A DNA stretch of 64,000 nucleotides from Methylobacterium sp. 2A. GTDB lineage: Bacteria > Pseudomonadota > Alphaproteobacteria > Rhizobiales > Beijerinckiaceae. Both the position numbers and the translations under genes were made by a program. Of this stretch, positions 47,685 to 56,390 are shown piece by piece. The stretch is from positions 307,499-371,498 of the forward strand of contig NZ_VUOK01000018.1 in assembly GCF_009806555.1 (NCBI RefSeq), given 5' to 3'. Every line of letters starts with the position of its first letter. Within the stretch, counting starts at the first letter, position 1. The notes beneath the pieces are model-generated. The model saw only the letters and a program-made list of their open reading frames with translations. It was not told where the DNA came from and searched no databases.

Positions 47685-48418
47685 GCCCGGGACTCCCAGC
47701 GGCGGGCGACCGGCTCGCCGGTGGCCTCCCGGGCCGACAGCGCGTCGAAGGTCGCGGCATCGACGGGTTCGAAGCGGATCAGGTCGCCCGCGCCGACGAA
47801 GAAGCTCGGATCGCGCTCCGGCGCGTAGAGCCGGGCCGGGGTGGCGCCGATCACGTACCAGCCGGTGGGCATCGGCACCGTGGCGACCGCCGCGAGCCCG
47901 CCGCCGATCACCACGGCGTTGGCCGGGTGGGGCGGACGCGGGCTCGCCCGGCGGGGCACGGCCAGAACCTCCGGCAGGCCGCCGAGATAGGCGAAGCCCG
48001 GCGCGAAGCCGTACATGTAGACCCGGTAGGTCGCCCCCGCATGGGTCGCCACGACAGCGTCGGGCGAGAGGCCGGTGCGCTCGGCCACCTGGGCGACGTC
48101 CTCCCCGTGCGGGGCGTCGTAGCAGCAGGGCAGCGTCCAGAGGGTGGTGGCGGCCGCGCGCCGGGTCGCGCCTTTCGCGAGGGTCCGGACCCGTTCGGCG
48201 AGCACCGCCCGGTCGAGTACCAGCGGATCGTAGTGCAGCATCAGGGAGCGGTAGGTCGGCACGCGCTCGCGCAGGCCCTCCGGCGGGTCGGCGCCGAGGG
48301 CGTCGTCCAGCGCCAGCACCCGGTCGCTGATCGCGGGATCGACCGTGCTCCCGAACTCGACCACGAGCGCGGCCTCGCCCGCATCGAGGAGCCGGGGTTC
48401 GTCCGCGGATGCGATCAC
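47681..48418 (-). CDS. pxpB: 5-oxoprolinase subunit B
   Basis: 245 residues. Kinase-inhibitor/KipI-type motifs: ALVVEFGSTVDPAISDRVLA near the start, LPCCYDAPHGEDV, YMYGFAPGFAYLGGLPE and PRRASPRPPHPANAVVIGGG, GWYVIGATP. It is the second gene of the operon, overlapping pxpA and pxpC by 4 bp each. Confidence 0.94.
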   Translation of the reverse strand: MIASADEPRLLDAGEAALVVEFGSTVDPAISDRVLALDDALGADPPEGLRERVPTYRSLMLHYDPLVLDRAVLAERVRTLAKGATRRAAATTLWTLPCCYDAPHGEDVAQVAERTGLSPDAVVATHAGATYRVYMYGFAPGFAYLGGLPEVLAVPRRASPRPPHPANAVVIGGGLAAVATVPMPTGWYVIGATPARLYAPERDPSFFVGAGDLIRFEPVDAATFDALSAREATGEPVARRWESRA

Positions 48419-49176
48419 GGCCGGAACGGCGCCAGCGTCACCCCGGCACCCTCCAGCCGGTCCCGGACCGAGCGGGCGGTGGCGACCGCGTGGGCCGAGT
48501 CGCCGTGCACGCAGATCGAGCGGATCGGGGTCGGCAGTTCCTTGCCCGAAGCCGTCAGGATGATTCCGTTCTGGACCATGCGCAGGATCCTATCGGCCGC
48601 CTCTGTCGGATCGGTGACGAAGGCGCCCGGCTCGCCGCGGGGGATCAAGAGCCCCGCTTCGGTGTAGCCGCGGTCGGCGAAGATCTCCTGATGGACCTCG
48701 AGCCCCGCCGCCTCGCCCGCCTGGACCTGGGCGCTCAGCGCGATGGCGAGCAGCGCCAGCCCGGGATCGACCGCCCGGACGGCCCGCGCCACGGCGTCGG
48801 CGACGGACCGGTCCTCCGCGGCGAGATTGCCCAGCGCCCCGTGCGTCTTCACGTAGGTGAGGCGGTGGCCCGCATAGGTGGCGAGGGCCTGCGCGGCACC
48901 GACCTGATAGGCCACCAGCCGCTCGATCTCCCCCGGGCTGAACGGGATGCGGCGCCGGCCGAAGCCCCAGAGGTCCGGGAAGCCCGGATGGGCGCCGACC
49001 GCCACGCCGCGCGCCTTCGCCAGGGCGAAGGTTTTCGCCATGATCTCGGGATCGCCCGCATGCAGGCCGCAGGCGACGTTGGCGGATGTGACGATGTCGA
49101 GGATCGACGCGTCGTCGCCGCAGCTATAGGCGCCGTAGCCTTCGCCGAGATCGGAATTCAGGTCCACACGCGTCAC
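48415..49176 (-). CDS. pxpA: 5-oxoprolinase subunit A
   Basis: 253 residues, LamB/YcsF family: VDLNSDLGEGYGAYSCGDD, SANVACGLHAGDPEIMAKT, GAHPGFPDLWGFGRR and YVKTHGALGN. First gene of the pxpABC operon; it handles the ATP-dependent ring opening with the other subunits. Confidence 0.95.
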   Translation of the reverse strand: MTRVDLNSDLGEGYGAYSCGDDASILDIVTSANVACGLHAGDPEIMAKTFALAKARGVAVGAHPGFPDLWGFGRRRIPFSPGEIERLVAYQVGAAQALATYAGHRLTYVKTHGALGNLAAEDRSVADAVARAVRAVDPGLALLAIALSAQVQAGEAAGLEVHQEIFADRGYTEAGLLIPRGEPGAFVTDPTEAADRILRMVQNGIILTASGKELPTPIRSICVHGDSAHAVATARSVRDRLEGAGVTLAPFRP

Positions 49177-49503
49177 CGGATCGGCTCCTTCGCAACGCCC
49201 TTGCGCCGCCGGTCGTGAGCCGACTCGCGCCTTCGATGAGAGGCCCCGCGGGACTCATTGAGCAGGCCGACAGCGAGTGCAAGGGCGATGCCGAACCGGC
49301 GTGGCGGGTGAGAGGGGTGGGGATCTCCGTCGAACCCGGCTCCCCGCAGATTCTTCGGGGAGGCGCGATGGTCGAGATATTCGGTCGTCAATGCGCGCGA
49401 ATTCTCTGGTTGTGCGCGGCAAAACGAAGTTTCGGGCATGCGTGCTGGAACTACCGGGTCGATTTGGCAATTAGCGGTGAGTTAAATCTTCGGAGGAACG
49501 TTC
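49177..49503. other. Divergent promoter region, pxpA and secreted repeat protein
   Basis: 327 bp. AT-richer near 49460-49495 with TTTGGCAATTAGCGG and GAGTTAAATC, then CGGAGGAACG as ribosome site for the gene at 49504. No gene supported within. Confidence 0.4.
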
Positions 49504-49902
49504 ATGAAGGTCACACGCTTGGCCGGCGCCGTCGCGCTCCTGGCCCTCGCGGCCAGTCCCGCCCTCGCGGCCCCGTGCGCGACCGGGACGACGATGCCCA
49601 AGACGCCGGATCAGCACGCATCCAATCCCAAGAGTTCGGACGTCGACAAGTCGAGCAAGAACCTCGCCGGCGGGAATCAGCCCGCGTCGCCCGGCACGGT
49701 CGGCGCCATGAACAACGCGGGCGCCACGCAGACGGCGGACCGCGAGTCGAAGACGACGCCGGGCGCGAAGTCGAACAGCACCGATCCGGGCGCGGCGAAC
49801 CTCGCCGGCGGCCAGCAGCCGGCTTCCCCCGGCACCGTGGGCGCGATGAACAAGGCGGTGGCCGATCGGGATACCGCCCCGGTCAAGGCTGACGGCTGCT
49901 AA
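49504..49902 (+). CDS. Small secreted repeat protein
   Basis: 132 residues. Signal peptide VTRLAGAVALLALAASPALA. The mature part is hydrophilic and contains two copies of NLAGG-x-QPASPGTVGAMN-x-A about 40 residues apart, separated by a Ser/Thr/Lys-rich stretch (ADRESKTTPGAKSNSTD). Two Cys, one near each end of the mature protein. No named family; a periplasmic or surface protein is likely. A strong terminator follows. Confidence 0.7.
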   Translation: MKVTRLAGAVALLALAASPALAAPCATGTTMPKTPDQHASNPKSSDVDKSSKNLAGGNQPASPGTVGAMNNAGATQTADRESKTTPGAKSNSTDPGAANLAGGQQPASPGTVGAMNKAVADRDTAPVKADGC

Positions 49903-49931
49903 GTCACAGCACCGACGGCCAGTCGGACGAG

Positions 49932-49963
49932 AGCCCGCCTCGCAGCGCCGAGGCGGGCTTTTT
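49932..49963 (+). terminator. Intrinsic terminator after the secreted repeat protein
   Basis: AGCCCGCCTCG, 6-nt loop, CGAGGCGGGCT, then TTTTT: an 11-bp perfect stem with a T-run, 30 bp past the stop. Confidence 0.9.
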
Positions 49964-50127
49964 GATGCGAGCAACGGGTCCTGCATTCGGGACCCGTCGC
50001 ATCATCCGAAGGGCGTCCTCCGGCTGCCTCCATCCCCGGCCTTCGACCGCGACCGAGTTTGAGCCAAGCCCATCCGGGTGTATCTGGCATCTAAACCGGG
50101 ATATTTCGGCAATAGGAGGGGCATGAC

Positions 50128-51234
50128 GTGGGTGTGCGAGGGCCCTTGATCGTCGCAGGCGTGCTGATCCTGGCGATCGGCGCGGCCATCGCGGCGCCCG
50201 ACGCGATCCTCCCTGCCCGGGCGGCCCCCTACCTCAAGGACCTGCGCACGCAGCTCGAAGCCTTCCTGCCCGACCTGCGCCGGGCGCCCGTGGCCGAAGC
50301 GCGCCTGCCCCCGCCGCGCACCGCCATCGAGGATGGGCGTACCTTCGTCCGGTTGACCGACGCCGAGCGGGCGCGGATCGGGCTCGTCACCGAGACGCGG
50401 CCGGCCGTGCTCCACCGGCAGGAACTGACCGCCTACGGCACCGTCCTCGATATCGCGCGCATCACCGAACTCGCCAACAGCTACGCGGGCGCCGTCGCGG
50501 CGCTTCAGACCGCCCAGGCGCGGGTCGAGGTCTCGGCCAGCGCGGCCCGCCGCGCGCGCAATCTCGGCGCCGGGGTGGTGGCGGTCGCCCAGATCGAGAC
50601 CGCCGAGGGCACGCTGCTCACCGATCGCGCCGCCCAGACGGCCGCCGAATCGCAGGTGCGCACGCTCAGCGCCACCGCACGGCAGGAATGGGGCCCGGTG
50701 CTCGGCAAGGCGATCATCGACCGCGCCCCCCTGGTGACCCGCCTGATCGAGCGCGCGGATTTCCTGGTTCAGGTGACGCTGCCGCCTGGGGAAAGCCTCG
50801 CGACGCCGCCCCAGTCCGCTTCAGCCGAGGTGCCGCCGCAGAGCGAGCGGGTCGCCCTGCGGCTGGTCTCGGCGGCGACCCGGACCGATCCCCGCATCCA
50901 GGGGCAGAGCTTCTACTATCTCGTCTCCGGCGAGAGCGGCCTCCTGCCCGGCACCAGCACCATGGCGTTCCTGCCGGCCGAGCGATCGGTTCGCGGCGTG
51001 CTCGTCCCCGAGGACGCGGTGGTCCACGGGGAGGGGGGGACCTGGGTCTATCGCGGCGCGGGCGATGGCGCCTACGTGCGGCACCCGATCCGGCCGGACG
51101 CGCCGTTGTCGGCGGATTCCTTCGTGGTCGAGGATCTGCCGGACGGCGCCGAGATCGTGCTGCGGGGCGGGCAAGCGCTCCTGTCCGAGGAGATGAAGAG
51201 CCGCATCCGCGTGGTGGGTGACGACGATGACTGA
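50128..51234 (+). CDS. RND efflux periplasmic adaptor subunit
   Basis: 368 residues from GTG 50128 with AGGAGGGG upstream. N-terminal membrane anchor (PLIVAGVLILAIGAAIAAP). The middle has the adaptor lipoyl/hairpin arrangement (VLDIARITELANSYAGAV, ATARQEWGPVL) and the beta-barrel part (VRGVLVPEDAVVHGEGGTW). It is atypical, with a short hairpin and an acidic C-terminus VVGDDDD. It bridges the inner-membrane pump, whose gene overlaps it, and an outer-membrane factor that is not in the window. The metal or drug substrate is not clear. Confidence 0.82.
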   Translation: MGVRGPLIVAGVLILAIGAAIAAPDAILPARAAPYLKDLRTQLEAFLPDLRRAPVAEARLPPPRTAIEDGRTFVRLTDAERARIGLVTETRPAVLHRQELTAYGTVLDIARITELANSYAGAVAALQTAQARVEVSASAARRARNLGAGVVAVAQIETAEGTLLTDRAAQTAAESQVRTLSATARQEWGPVLGKAIIDRAPLVTRLIERADFLVQVTLPPGESLATPPQSASAEVPPQSERVALRLVSAATRTDPRIQGQSFYYLVSGESGLLPGTSTMAFLPAERSVRGVLVPEDAVVHGEGGTWVYRGAGDGAYVRHPIRPDAPLSADSFVVEDLPDGAEIVLRGGQALLSEEMKSRIRVVGDDDD

Positions 51235-54200
51235 GCCCGCCGCGGAGGCCGGCCGCTTCGGTCCGCAGGCCGCCCTCGTCGGCTTCGCCGTCCGGCAGCC
51301 GCGCGTCGTGCTGGCTTTGGCCTGCGCGCTCCTGGTCTTCGGCCTCTACGCGCTCGCGGGCGCCCGCTACGACGTGTTTCCCGAATTCGCGCCCCCGACC
51401 GTGACGGTCCAGACCGAGGCGCCGGGGCTCGACTCGGAGCAGGTCGAGGTGCTGGTCACCCAGCCGGTCGAGGTCGCGGTCGGCGGCCTGCCCGGTTTGG
51501 AGACGCTGCGCTCGACCTCGATCCAGGGCCTGTCGGTGATCACCGCGGTGTTCAAGGCCGGCAGCGACGTCGACCGCGTGCGCCAGCGCGTCAACGAACG
51601 GCTGGCGGCGCTGGCGGGGCGCCTGCCCGACGGGGTGGCGGCGCCCGCGATGACGCCGCTCACGTCCTCGACGCTCACGGTGCTGCTCGTCGGGCTCACC
51701 GCCGCCAAGCGCGACGCCATGGACCTGCGCCACGTGGCGGAATGGACCGTGCGCCGCCGCCTTCAGGCGGTGCCGGGCATCGCGCAGGTGTCGCTCTATG
51801 GCGGGGCGGTGCGCGCGCTTCAGGTCCAGATCCGGCCGGACGACCTGATCCGCTACCAGATCGGCCTCAACGACGTGCTGGCGGCCGCCCGGAAGGCCAC
51901 CGGCGTGCGCGGCGCCGGCTTCGTCGATACGCCGAACCAGCGCGTGCTGCTGCGGACCGAGGGGCAGTCGCTCACCCCGGAGGCCCTGGGGCAGACGGTG
52001 CTGCACAACGATGGCGGCCCGAGCGTGCTGCTCTCGGACGTGGCGACGGTGACGGCCGCCCCGGAACCCGCGATCAGCGCCGCCCTGGTGGATGGCACGC
52101 CCGGCGTCCTGCTGATGGTCGGCGCCCAGGTCGGCGTCGATACGCGGGCGGTGACGGCCCGCCTGGAAACCGCCCTCGACGAGCTGCGCCCGGTCCTGCA
52201 GCGGGAGGGGGTCGCGCTGCGGGCCGACCTGTTCCGGCCGGCGAATTTCGTGGATGTCGCCACCGGCAACGTCCTCCAGGCGCTCGCCCTCGGCGGGGTG
52301 CTGGTGGTGATCGTGCTGCTGGTCTTCCTGGCGGACTGGCGCGCGGCGCTGATCAGCGCGACGGCGATTCCCCTGTCGCTGATCGCGGCCGCGCTCGCCC
52401 TCCAGGCCTGGGGCGAGAGCCTCAACACCCTGACGCTCGGCGGTCTGGCGCTCGCCATCGGCGAAGTGGTCGACGACGCGGTGATCGGCGTTGAGAACGC
52501 GTCCCGCCGGCTGCGGGCCGCGCGGGCCGAGGGGCGCGGCGGCGCCCGGGTGGTGCTCGGCGCCATGCTGGAGGTGCGCAGTTCGGTCGCCTACGCGACG
52601 CTCGCCGTGCTGCTGATGTTCCTGCCGGTCCTGGCGCTCACCGGGGTGGCGGGACGCCTCTTCGGACCGCTCGCGCTCGCCTATATCGCCGCGGTGGTCG
52701 CCTCGCTCCTCGTGGCGCTCACGGTGACGCCGGCCCTCGTGCTGCTCCTGCTCGGCGGTCGTTCGGCCCCCGGCGAGGCGCCGCGCGAGCCCCCAGTCGT
52801 GCGCTGGAGCCGGGCGGGCTATCTCGGGCTGCTGGCGCGGATCGGCCGGGTGCCGCGGCTCGCGATGCTGGCGAGCCTCCTGGTCACCCTCGGCGGTGCC
52901 GCCATCCTGCCCACCCTCGGGGCGGTGTTCCTGCCCGACCTCCGCGAGGGCCACATGATCCTGCACATGGTGGCGGTGCCCGGAACCGCCCTGCAGGAAT
53001 CGCAGCGCCTCAGCGGTCTCGTCACCGCCGACCTGAAGGCGATCCCGGGGGTGCGGGCGGTCGCCGCCCAGATCGGGCGCGCGGAGGCCGGCGAGGATAC
53101 GGCGGGGCCGCATTACAGCGAGATCCATATCGACCTCGAGCCCGGCCTCGACGGGGCCGCCCAGCGCCAGGTCGAGGCCGCGATCCGGACGCTGATCGCG
53201 GGCTTTCCCGGCGCGGCCTTCTCGCTGAAGTCCTTCCTGACGGAGCGCATCGAGGAGACGGTCTCGGGCTTCACCGCGCCGGTGGTGATCAACGTGGTCG
53301 GCAGCGATCTCGACCGGATCGAGGCCGCCGCGCGCTCGGTCGCCCGGGAACTCGCCGAGGTGAAGGGCGCCCGGGACGTGCAGCAGGCTGCGCCGGCCGG
53401 CCTGCCGCAGGTCACCGTGGCCCTGCGTCCGGTGGATCTGCGGCACTGGGGGCTCGACCCGGTGGAGGTGCTGGAGGCCGTGCGCACCGCCTATCAGGGC
53501 GACGTGGTCGGCCAGAGCTACCGGGGCAACGCGGTGGTCAACGTGCTGGTGATCCTCGACGCGCAGGTGCGGGGCCGCCTCAGCGCGGTCGGCGATCTGC
53601 CGCTGCGGGCGCCCGGCGGACGCTACGTGCGCCTGTCGCAGGTCGCCGACGTCTACGAGAGCGCCGGCCGCTATCAGGTTCAGCACCTCGGGGCGCAGCG
53701 GATGCAGGCGGTCACCGCCAACGTGGCCGGTCGCGACGTGGCGTCCTTCGTGGCGGCGGCCAAGCGCAAGATCGCCCGCGAGGTCCGGCTGCCGGAGGGC
53801 GTCTACGTGACCTTCTCGGGCGCCGCCGAGGCGCAGGCGGCCGCCCGGCGCGATCTCCTGTTCCATGCGGCGCTCGCGGGGTTCGGCATCGTGGTGCTGC
53901 TCGCGATCGTCACGGGATCGGCGGCGAACCTGATGCTGGTTCTCGTGAACCTGCCCTTCGCCTTCGTGGGCGGTGTCGCGGCCGCCGCGCTGACCGGCGG
54001 CGTGCTGTCGCTGGGCTCGATCGTGGGCTTCGTCACCCTCGCGGGTATCTCGCTGCGCAACAGCGTGATGATGATCGCCCATTACGAGCAGATGGTGAAC
54101 CGGGACGGCCGCCCGTGGAACGCCGCCACCGCCGCCGAGGGCGCGGCCGACCGGATGGTGCCGATCCTGATGACCTCCCTGGTCACCGGCCTCGGCCTGC

Positions 54201-54388
54201 TGCCGCTCGCCCTCGGCGCGGGCGAGCCGGGGCGGGAGATCGAGGGGCCGATGGCGCTCGTGATTCTCGGCGGACTCGTCAGCTGTACGATCCTGAATCT
54301 TCTGATGCTGCCGGTCCTGGCCGAGCGCTTCGCCCGCTTCCGTCCGGCCACCGTCGAGGATCGTGTGCCGATGGTCCTGCGCTCCTGA
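51227..54388 (+). CDS. RND efflux transporter permease
   Basis: 1053 residues from ATG 51227, overlapping the adaptor stop. RND landmarks: YDVFPEFAPPTVTVQTEAPG in loop 1, VTQPVEVAVGGLPGLETLRS, and helix 4 proton-relay GEVVDDAVIGVENASRRL with paired Asp. Helices 10-12 have FVGGVAAAALTGGVLSLGS and ISLRNSVMMIAHYEQMV. The first half resembles CusA/CzcA heavy-metal pumps, but VDDA is closer to HAE-type relays. It would drive proton-coupled export with the preceding adaptor. No TolC-like gene is adjacent. Confidence 0.9.
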   Translation: MTEPAAEAGRFGPQAALVGFAVRQPRVVLALACALLVFGLYALAGARYDVFPEFAPPTVTVQTEAPGLDSEQVEVLVTQPVEVAVGGLPGLETLRSTSIQGLSVITAVFKAGSDVDRVRQRVNERLAALAGRLPDGVAAPAMTPLTSSTLTVLLVGLTAAKRDAMDLRHVAEWTVRRRLQAVPGIAQVSLYGGAVRALQVQIRPDDLIRYQIGLNDVLAAARKATGVRGAGFVDTPNQRVLLRTEGQSLTPEALGQTVLHNDGGPSVLLSDVATVTAAPEPAISAALVDGTPGVLLMVGAQVGVDTRAVTARLETALDELRPVLQREGVALRADLFRPANFVDVATGNVLQALALGGVLVVIVLLVFLADWRAALISATAIPLSLIAAALALQAWGESLNTLTLGGLALAIGEVVDDAVIGVENASRRLRAARAEGRGGARVVLGAMLEVRSSVAYATLAVLLMFLPVLALTGVAGRLFGPLALAYIAAVVASLLVALTVTPALVLLLLGGRSAPGEAPREPPVVRWSRAGYLGLLARIGRVPRLAMLASLLVTLGGAAILPTLGAVFLPDLREGHMILHMVAVPGTALQESQRLSGLVTADLKAIPGVRAVAAQIGRAEAGEDTAGPHYSEIHIDLEPGLDGAAQRQVEAAIRTLIAGFPGAAFSLKSFLTERIEETVSGFTAPVVINVVGSDLDRIEAAARSVARELAEVKGARDVQQAAPAGLPQVTVALRPVDLRHWGLDPVEVLEAVRTAYQGDVVGQSYRGNAVVNVLVILDAQVRGRLSAVGDLPLRAPGGRYVRLSQVADVYESAGRYQVQHLGAQRMQAVTANVAGRDVASFVAAAKRKIAREVRLPEGVYVTFSGAAEAQAAARRDLLFHAALAGFGIVVLLAIVTGSAANLMLVLVNLPFAFVGGVAAAALTGGVLSLGSIVGFVTLAGISLRNSVMMIAHYEQMVNRDGRPWNAATAAEGAADRMVPILMTSLVTGLGLLPLALGAGEPGREIEGPMALVILGGLVSCTILNLLMLPVLAERFARFRPATVEDRVPMVLRS

Positions 54389-54562
54389 ACGCCGCGACCG
54401 CATCAGGCCGCGCGGCTGAGCATCGATGGCAAAGCCAAAGTCTTGACTGGACCGCCAGGACGATCGGGGCGAAGATCCTGCGAGGCCTGCGAAACAGGAT
54501 CGGTCAGGAACGCTGCGTCTTCAGACGGACATCAGGGCGATTGCCGGGATCGTGAACGCTGA

Positions 54563-54596
54563 GAGCCGGCCCGATCGCGTTGCCATGGAGCGGCTC
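54563..54596. repeat. Dispersed imperfect palindrome, copy 1
   Basis: GAGCCGGCCCGATCGCGTTG, then a short stretch ending CGGCTC, so the ends are inverted repeats. A second copy with nearly the same core (CCCGATCGCGTTGC) is at 63811-63847. Two copies in 64 kb suggest a genome-wide repeat. Confidence 0.6.
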
Positions 54597-54926
54597 AAAG
54601 CCTTTTTGAACGCGCTCTCTTGCGCCGGACCGGCCTCCACTTCAGCGGAGAGCGCTCTGAGCTTGGTAAGACAGCAAATCGAAGCGCGCAGGGCGCTCCG
54701 CGGTTGGAAGACGAAGACTTTTTCCAAGATACTCGGTCTTCCGCTCCTGATTGTCTTGCGACGATATTGATTTCCATTGGTCCGTCGGGATGGCGGTCGC
54801 CCGAATATGAAGCCGGACCGGCAACCTGAGGGTGCCGTACCGGTCGAGAACCCCCGGGGCCCTTTGGCGACGAAGATTAATTGTGGTTAGGAGGAGCTTA
54901 TGAAAAGCTAGTAATGGAATACACGA

Positions 54927-54942
54927 TTAACGGCTCATTAAC
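54927..54942 (+). promoter_or_regulatory. CtrA-type binding site
   Basis: TTAACGGCTCATTAAC: an exact match to TTAA-N7-TTAA(C), the full CtrA consensus of alphaproteobacteria. It is 48 bp before the ATG at 54990 of the first coiled-coil gene. CtrA is known from its family as the master cell-cycle regulator; binding here is inferred. Confidence 0.6.
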
Positions 54943-54989
54943 CATGTCTATGTCTTTATCCTGCCATGTTCGCCCCGGGAAAGGCAGCA

Positions 54990-55718
54990 ATGAGCATGAT
55001 CGCGGCGCCCACAGCCTCTTGGTCCCACATCCTGACGCAGGTCGCGGAAAGTCTGGACCGCATCTCCGAGAAGCCGTCTGCGGAGATCCTAAGGCTTAAA
55101 CCCGGCACCGGTCCCGGCGAGATGCCGGCGCTGCGCCTGAGCCTCGACACCGAAGACGCCCAAGCTGCCGTGAGGCCGGAGCCCGCCGTCAACGACGCTG
55201 AGCCTGTCCCGGCCAGCCTGGCGGCCGCGACGGAAGCGTCGAGACAGGCCCCGACATTCTCCGAAGCCCAGACCGATGCGGTCTCGGACTGGATGACGAC
55301 CCTCGACATCATCAACGGCATGGTCGGCCTCGCCGACGAGCAGAAGAAGCGCCTTCGCGAGCAGAGCGCCTCCCACGAGGTGCTGATCGAGACCCTGCAG
55401 CGCGAGCTGAAGGAGACCCAGCAGCGGCTCCAGCTCTCCGAGATGCGCGCCCATGAGATCCAGACGCGGGCCGATATCCGCCTCCAGCGCGTCCAGGCGG
55501 ATGCGGATGCGCAGGTGGAGGAGATCCGCGCCGAGGCGGAGGCGCGGGTCCGCACGCTCCAGGCCGAGGCTGAGGCCTGGGTCCGTGCGGCCGAGGAGCA
55601 GGTGCGGGTCGCCGATCTGCGCGCCTACACGGCCGAGAAGTGGCTCTCGCGGATCGACGCCGCGGCCAAGACGCTCCTGCTCGGCGGCCATATGGGCCAG
55701 ATCCAGGCCGAAGGCTGA
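54990..55718 (+). CDS. Coiled-coil protein of a three-member paralogue family (A)
   Basis: 242 residues from ATG 54990, which has AAGG at good spacing; ATG 54966 lacks one. Near residue 99 it has SDWMTTLDIINGMV (WxxxLD). A long helical part follows with LREQSASHEVLIETLQRELK and repeats of RAEAEARV and QAEAEAWVRAAEE. The end has EKWLSRIDAAAKTLL (WLxRI, about 218-222). The N-terminal 90 residues are Pro/Ala-rich. No transmembrane segment. The two downstream genes carry the same WxxxLD and WLxRI landmarks. Behind a CtrA-type site, so a polar or cell-cycle role is suggested, not shown. Confidence 0.7.
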   Translation: MSMIAAPTASWSHILTQVAESLDRISEKPSAEILRLKPGTGPGEMPALRLSLDTEDAQAAVRPEPAVNDAEPVPASLAAATEASRQAPTFSEAQTDAVSDWMTTLDIINGMVGLADEQKKRLREQSASHEVLIETLQRELKETQQRLQLSEMRAHEIQTRADIRLQRVQADADAQVEEIRAEAEARVRTLQAEAEAWVRAAEEQVRVADLRAYTAEKWLSRIDAAAKTLLLGGHMGQIQAEG

Positions 55719-55767
55719 GAACGAGCGTCCGGACACCATCGCTCCCGCCCCGGCTTCAGGATCGACC

Positions 55768-56232
55768 ATGGACCAGTCAAGACGGATCGAGTCTGACCCT
55801 GTGGGCCCTGCGGTTTCGGGCGAAGACGACGCCAGGCCCGCGGGCAGAGCCGAGGCCAAGGTGGTCGTTCTGGGTTCGGTGGCGACGGGCGCGAAATGGT
55901 CGAGCCTGCTCGATCGGGTGCGGGGCGCGGCGCACTACATCCGCGAAGTCGAGGATCGGGCGCAGGATTACGAGATACGGGTCCAGGAACTGGTCGAGCA
56001 GGTGCGCGCCGACCTTCGGGACGCCGACGCGAAGGTCCGTGCCGCCGAGCAACGCACCGATGCGGCGCAGGCGGAGGCGGCGCTGCTGATCCGGGCCGCG
56101 GATGAGCGCGCCCGCCTCGCGGAGGAGCGTGCCGCCTCGGCCGAGGAATGGCTGCGGCGGATTTCCGAGACGATCGAGTCCGAATTCGTCGTCGAGCCTG
56201 CCGCGCGCAGGACCGGCACATCGGGCTCCTGA
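55768..56232 (+). CDS. Coiled-coil protein of a three-member paralogue family (B)
   Basis: 154 residues from ATG 55768, 49 bp after the previous gene. Short disordered start, then TGAKWSSLLDRVRGAAHYIR (WxxxLD, Trp44). The coiled coil has VEDRAQDYEIRVQELVEQVR and AADERARLAEERAASAEEWL, ending with WLRRISETIESEF (WLxRI at 128-132). Length between the two Trp landmarks is shorter than in the sister proteins. No recognised family. Confidence 0.68.
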   Translation: MDQSRRIESDPVGPAVSGEDDARPAGRAEAKVVVLGSVATGAKWSSLLDRVRGAAHYIREVEDRAQDYEIRVQELVEQVRADLRDADAKVRAAEQRTDAAQAEAALLIRAADERARLAEERAASAEEWLRRISETIESEFVVEPAARRTGTSGS

Positions 56233-56237
56233 GAACG

Positions 56238-56369
56238 ATGCGCACGGCCCCCGGTCCGCCGGAGAAGCCGGATTTCGGACGAGGCGCGACGGGCGTTCCG
56301 CGAGACCACCTGTCGCGAAAACACCTGACGCGAAAACATTTGGCGCGGGATCGACCGGCCGCCGTCTGA
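56238..56369 (+). CDS. Possible 43-residue protein with pentapeptide repeats
   Basis: ATG 56238 begins 5 bp after the stop of the previous coiled-coil gene. The predicted peptide ends with HLSRKHLTRKHLARDRPAAV, three 5-residue repeats HLxR(K/D) encoded by 15-bp DNA repeats at 56308-56352. GAGAAC upstream is a weak ribosome site. It may be only a repeat between genes rather than a real protein. Confidence 0.3.
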   Translation: MRTAPGPPEKPDFGRGATGVPRDHLSRKHLTRKHLARDRPAAV

Positions 56370-56390
56370 GACACGTACGGGCAGAAGGGA

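Larger units (their letters stand above)
54389..54989. other. Long intergenic region before the coiled-coil cluster
   Basis: 601 bp. It contains a dispersed palindrome (54563-54596), an AT-rich stretch (about 54870-54960) with AGGAGG near 54891-54896, and the CtrA-type site at 54927. Short frames here (for example 54552-54770) have no ribosome site or homology. Confidence 0.5.

Noticed and set aside
50714..54403. Long minus-strand frame opposite the RND pump
   Set aside because: Antisense shadow; composition is dominated by Arg, His, Gln and Gly and no domain is visible.
54552..54770. 72-codon frame before the coiled-coil cluster
   Set aside because: Lies across the dispersed palindrome, has no ribosome site and no recognisable domain.
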